A stretch of DNA of 8,007 nt. Source: Azonexus sp. Lineage in GTDB: Bacteria; Pseudomonadota; Gammaproteobacteria; Burkholderiales; Rhodocyclaceae. Where the stretch lies: NCBI GenBank assembly GCA_030697085.1, contig JAUYQT010000397.1, positions 1 through 8,007 on the forward strand, in the 5' to 3' direction. Below, one piece after another: positions 6,275 through 8,007 of this stretch (within the stretch, counting starts at the first letter, position 1; each line of letters opens with the position of its first letter). Below the pieces are notes generated by a model, which saw only the letters and a list, made by a program, of their open reading frames with translations, was not told the origin of the DNA and made no database searches. Made by a program: the position numbers and the translations under genes.

Positions 6275-6883
6275 ATGAAAATACTCTTCGACCTCTTCCC
6301 GGTCATCCTCTTCTTCGTCGCCTTCAAGTACTCCGAGAAAAATCCAGACTTGGCCGCCAGTTGGGTCGGCTCATTGCTCGGATCGGCCACGGTCGACCTG
6401 AAAATGGCGCCCATTTTGCTCGCCACCGTCGTCGTGATCGCCGCCACCATCGCCCAAATTATCTGGGTCTGGTTTCGTCACGGCAAGGTCGACAAAATGC
6501 TCTGGATCAGCCTCGCGCTGGTCGTCGTCTTCGGTGGCATGACGCTAGCGTTTCAGGATGAATCATTCATCAAATGGAAACCGACCATTCTTTACTGGGT
6601 CTTCGCCGCCAGTATGGCTTTCAGCGCCATCGTGCTCAAAAAGAACGCCATCAAGGCCATGCTTGGCGAGCAAATGACACTGCCCGAACAAGTCTGGACC
6701 AAAGTCAATTTTTCCTGGGTCGCCTTCTTCTTGTTTATGGGCGTCCTGAATCTGCTGATTGCTTTCAATTTCTCGACCGATGTCTGGGTCAATTTCAAAC
6801 TCTTCGGCGGCATGGGCCTGTTGTTCGTCTTTGTGCTGGCACAAGGCATGTTGCTGTCGAAATTCGTTGAGGAAGACAAATAA
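6275..6883 (+). CDS. yciB: Inner-membrane-spanning septation protein YciB (IspZ)
   Basis: YciB (also called IspZ or septation protein A) is a polytopic inner-membrane protein linked to cell-envelope synthesis and septation; its molecular activity is not settled. The protein has 202 residues. Conserved landmarks are the opening [18 protein letters not shown], the VDKM and VVVFGGMTL segments (about 72-91), FIKWKPT (98-104), MTLPEQVW in the middle, and WVNFKLFGG near the end. I see about five or six hydrophobic stretches, at roughly 3-18, 44-66, 75-93, 103-118, 143-165 and 170-192. It is about 25 residues longer than E. coli YciB because of extra sequence between the first two membrane segments (about 20-44). 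There is no Shine-Dalgarno sequence before the ATG, and a TATAAT lies only eight bases upstream. The stop overlaps the yciI start by one base (TAATG). Confidence 0.94.
   Translation: MKILFDLFPVILFFVAFKYSEKNPDLAASWVGSLLGSATVDLKMAPILLATVVVIAATIAQIIWVWFRHGKVDKMLWISLALVVVFGGMTLAFQDESFIKWKPTILYWVFAASMAFSAIVLKKNAIKAMLGEQMTLPEQVWTKVNFSWVAFFLFMGVLNLLIAFNFSTDVWVNFKLFGGMGLLFVFVLAQGMLLSKFVEEDK
6869..6875 (+). promoter_or_regulatory. Ribosome-binding site of yciI
   Basis: GAGGAAG lies seven bases before the ATG at 6883, within the last codons of yciB. This strong site confirms the yciI start at the TAATG junction. Confidence 0.7.
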
Positions 6884-7185
6884 TGCTTTACGTCATCATC
6901 GGTGAAGACCACGCCGGCTCGCTCGACCAACGCCTGGCCACCCGCCCGGCGCACCTTGAGCGCCTGCTCGCCCTGCAGGCTGAAGGGCGCCTGATTCTCG
7001 CCGGTCCCTGCCCGGCAATTGACTCCCCCGACCCCGGCCCGGCCGGCTTTTCCGGCAGCCTGATCGTGGCTGAATTTGCCTCACTGCTTGCCGCCCAAAC
7101 CTGGGCCGACGCCGACCCCTACGTCGCCGCCGGCGTCTATGCCAGAGTCACGGTCAAACCATTCAAGAAAGCCCTGCCGGCGTGA
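6883..7185 (+). CDS. yciI: YciI family protein
   Basis: This small cytosolic protein of 100 residues belongs to the YciI family, a ferredoxin-like alpha/beta fold whose biological role is unknown. It resembles E. coli YciI along its whole length: RPAHLERL with the conserved candidate active-site histidine H24, [24 protein letters not shown], and the C-terminal [20 protein letters not shown] (residues 76-95). The start is fixed by a good ribosome-binding site and a one-base overlap with yciB. The 3' end overlaps the bolA GTG start by four bases (GTGA). Co-transcription with yciB and bolA is likely. The family assignment is secure; any enzymatic activity would be a guess. Confidence 0.92.
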   Translation: MLYVIIGEDHAGSLDQRLATRPAHLERLLALQAEGRLILAGPCPAIDSPDPGPAGFSGSLIVAEFASLLAAQTWADADPYVAAGVYARVTVKPFKKALPA

Positions 7186-7448
7186 GTCGTGAAACCGTCG
7201 AGTTACTGCGTCAGCAACTAAGCCGCCTGGAACCGCTGAGTATTGTCATCGAAGATGAGTCACATCGCCACGCCGGGCATGCCGGCGCCAAAGAGGGCGG
7301 CCATTACAAACTCGATATCGTCTCAAGCGCCTTTGCCGGCAAAAACACTGTCGCGCGGCATCGCCTGATCTATGATGCAGCCGGAGACCTGATGCGCGGC
7401 AAAATCCATGCATTGAGCATCCGAGCTTTTGCACCAGAAGAAGTATAA
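7182..7448 (+). CDS. bolA: BolA family protein
   Basis: This 88-residue protein has the BolA fold (KH-like). BolA proteins typically partner with monothiol glutaredoxins in iron-sulfur or redox handling, and E. coli BolA also acts as a stress and morphology regulator. Visible features are the histidine-rich loop SHRHAGHAG (27-35), the [11 protein letters not shown] strand, and the invariant histidine H60 in ARHRLIYD, followed by [15 protein letters not shown]. It starts with GTG, overlapping the yciI stop as GTGA. There is no strong Shine-Dalgarno sequence, so its translation is probably coupled. The stop codon lies inside a TATAAT sequence. Whether it is the functional equivalent of E. coli BolA or of another family member cannot be decided from sequence alone. 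Confidence 0.9.
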   Translation: MSRETVELLRQQLSRLEPLSIVIEDESHRHAGHAGAKEGGHYKLDIVSSAFAGKNTVARHRLIYDAAGDLMRGKIHALSIRAFAPEEV

Positions 7449-7449
7449 T
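7444..7449 (+). promoter_or_regulatory. Possible -10 element before the parvulin gene
   Basis: A perfect TATAAT overlaps the bolA stop codon, 33 bases before the ATG at 7483. No matching -35 hexamer is visible at a 16-18 base spacing: TTGAGC at 7413 is 25 bases away. It may give the isomerase gene its own promoter, but the evidence is only this hexamer. Confidence 0.3.
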
Positions 7450-7469
7450 TTTTTCATTCCCCTCCACCC

Positions 7470-7474
7470 AAGGA
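7470..7474 (+). promoter_or_regulatory. Ribosome-binding site of the parvulin gene
   Basis: AAGGA sits eight bases before the ATG at 7483 and fixes that start, which also places a signal peptide at the N-terminus. Confidence 0.7.
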
Positions 7475-7482
7475 CCATTTAC

Positions 7483-8007
7483 ATGCTGAAAATTTCCCGT
7501 CTGGCTGCTCTGCTGATCGCTGGCGCCATCATTTCCGCCCCGGCTTTCGCGCAAAGCAAGGCATTCGCCACCGTCAACGGCCAGGCGATCCCGCAATCCG
7601 TCTATGACGCTTTTGTCGCCGAACAAAAAGCCCAGGGCACGCCAGATACGCCCGAGCTGAAAAATGCCGTCAAGGAAGAACTGATCCGCCGCGAAATTCT
7701 CGCTCAAGAAGCCAAGAAAAAAGGCCTCGACAAAAAAGGCAACATTCAGGGCCAGATCGAACTCGCCAAGCAGGCCGTGCTGATCCGCGCCTACCTCTCC
7801 GACTACGTGCAGGCCAATCCCATCAGCGAAGCCCAGCTCAAAGCTGAATACGACGTGATCAAGAACAACCTGGGCAGCACCGAATACAAGCCGCGCCATA
7901 TTCTGGTTGCCGATGAAGAAGAAGCGAAGAGCATTATTGCCAAGCTCGACAAGGGCGAAAAGTTCTCTGAACTCGCCAATGCATCGAAAGACCCCGGTTC
8001 CAAGGAC
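7483..8007 (+). CDS. Exported parvulin-type peptidyl-prolyl cis-trans isomerase, 5' part (PpiC/SurA-like)
   Basis: The reading frame is open from the ATG to the window end: 175 codons with no stop, so the 3' end is missing. Residues 1-23 form a typical Sec signal peptide: basic start MLKISR, a hydrophobic core, and an AFA cleavage site before Q24. A charged helical region follows (about 27-125), as in the SurA/PpiC N-terminal chaperone part. From about residue 135 the parvulin domain begins, with YKPRHILV (135-142), DKGEKFSELA and the start of the SKDPGSKD motif. The product should be a periplasmic folding factor that isomerises proline bonds in exported proteins. It sits 34 bases after bolA and is probably in the same transcript, perhaps with its own promoter. 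The full gene is likely about 250-270 codons, judged from the family. Confidence 0.92.
   Translation, partial: MLKISRLAALLIAGAIISAPAFAQSKAFATVNGQAIPQSVYDAFVAEQKAQGTPDTPELKNAVKEELIRREILAQEAKKKGLDKKGNIQGQIELAKQAVLIRAYLSDYVQANPISEAQLKAEYDVIKNNLGSTEYKPRHILVADEEEAKSIIAKLDKGEKFSELANASKDPGSKD

Noticed and set aside
7246..7899. A 217-codon open frame on the - strand opposite bolA and the isomerase gene
   Set aside because: It spans two clear + strand genes and their ribosome-binding site, has low-complexity hydrophobic and glycine-rich content, and shows no family motif.
1..8007. Mobile element, prophage, defence system or CRISPR content
   Set aside because: No transposase, integrase, direct repeats with spacers, or defence-type domains were seen; all genes are core or signalling families with similar base composition.

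Overview
The window looks like chromosomal DNA of a GC-rich betaproteobacterium, most likely Rhodocyclales (Dechloromonas/Azonexus-like). This is inferred from protein character, gene order (yciB-yciI-bolA-parvulin) and base composition, not from a database search. Coding density is very high: no gene-free stretch exceeds about 105 bases. I see no mobile element, CRISPR array, tRNA or rRNA.

Region 1 (about 35-4740, + strand) is a tightly packed biotin operon, bioA-bioF-bioH-bioC-bioD. Adjacent genes abut or overlap by 0-8 bases, which suggests one transcript with translational coupling. BioC methylates malonyl-ACP so that fatty acid synthase can extend it. BioH removes the methyl ester from pimeloyl-ACP, BioF condenses pimeloyl-ACP with alanine to KAPA, BioA transaminates KAPA to DAPA, and BioD closes the ureido ring to dethiobiotin. 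The last enzyme, biotin synthase (bioB), is not in the window.

Region 2 (4711-6221, - strand) holds a two-gene signalling unit transcribed towards the biotin operon: a REC-HD-GYP response regulator (predicted cyclic-di-GMP phosphodiesterase), then a small stand-alone Hpt phosphotransfer protein. The Hpt gene overlaps the 3' end of bioD by 30 bases tail to tail. No histidine kinase is present, so the input must come from elsewhere.

Region 3 (6275-8007, + strand) is a housekeeping cluster: the YciB inner-membrane septation protein, a YciI-family protein, a BolA-family protein, and the 5' part of an exported parvulin-type peptidyl-prolyl isomerase that runs off the window.

The window is mostly ordinary core genome. 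The parts worth a second look are the 53-bp divergent region between the HD-GYP gene and yciB, which has a near-symmetrical -10 core, a possible leaderless yciB start and a 7-bp-arm inverted repeat over the HD-GYP ribosome-binding site, and a perfect consensus DnaA box just upstream of the Hpt start. I did not find a convincing new multi-gene system.
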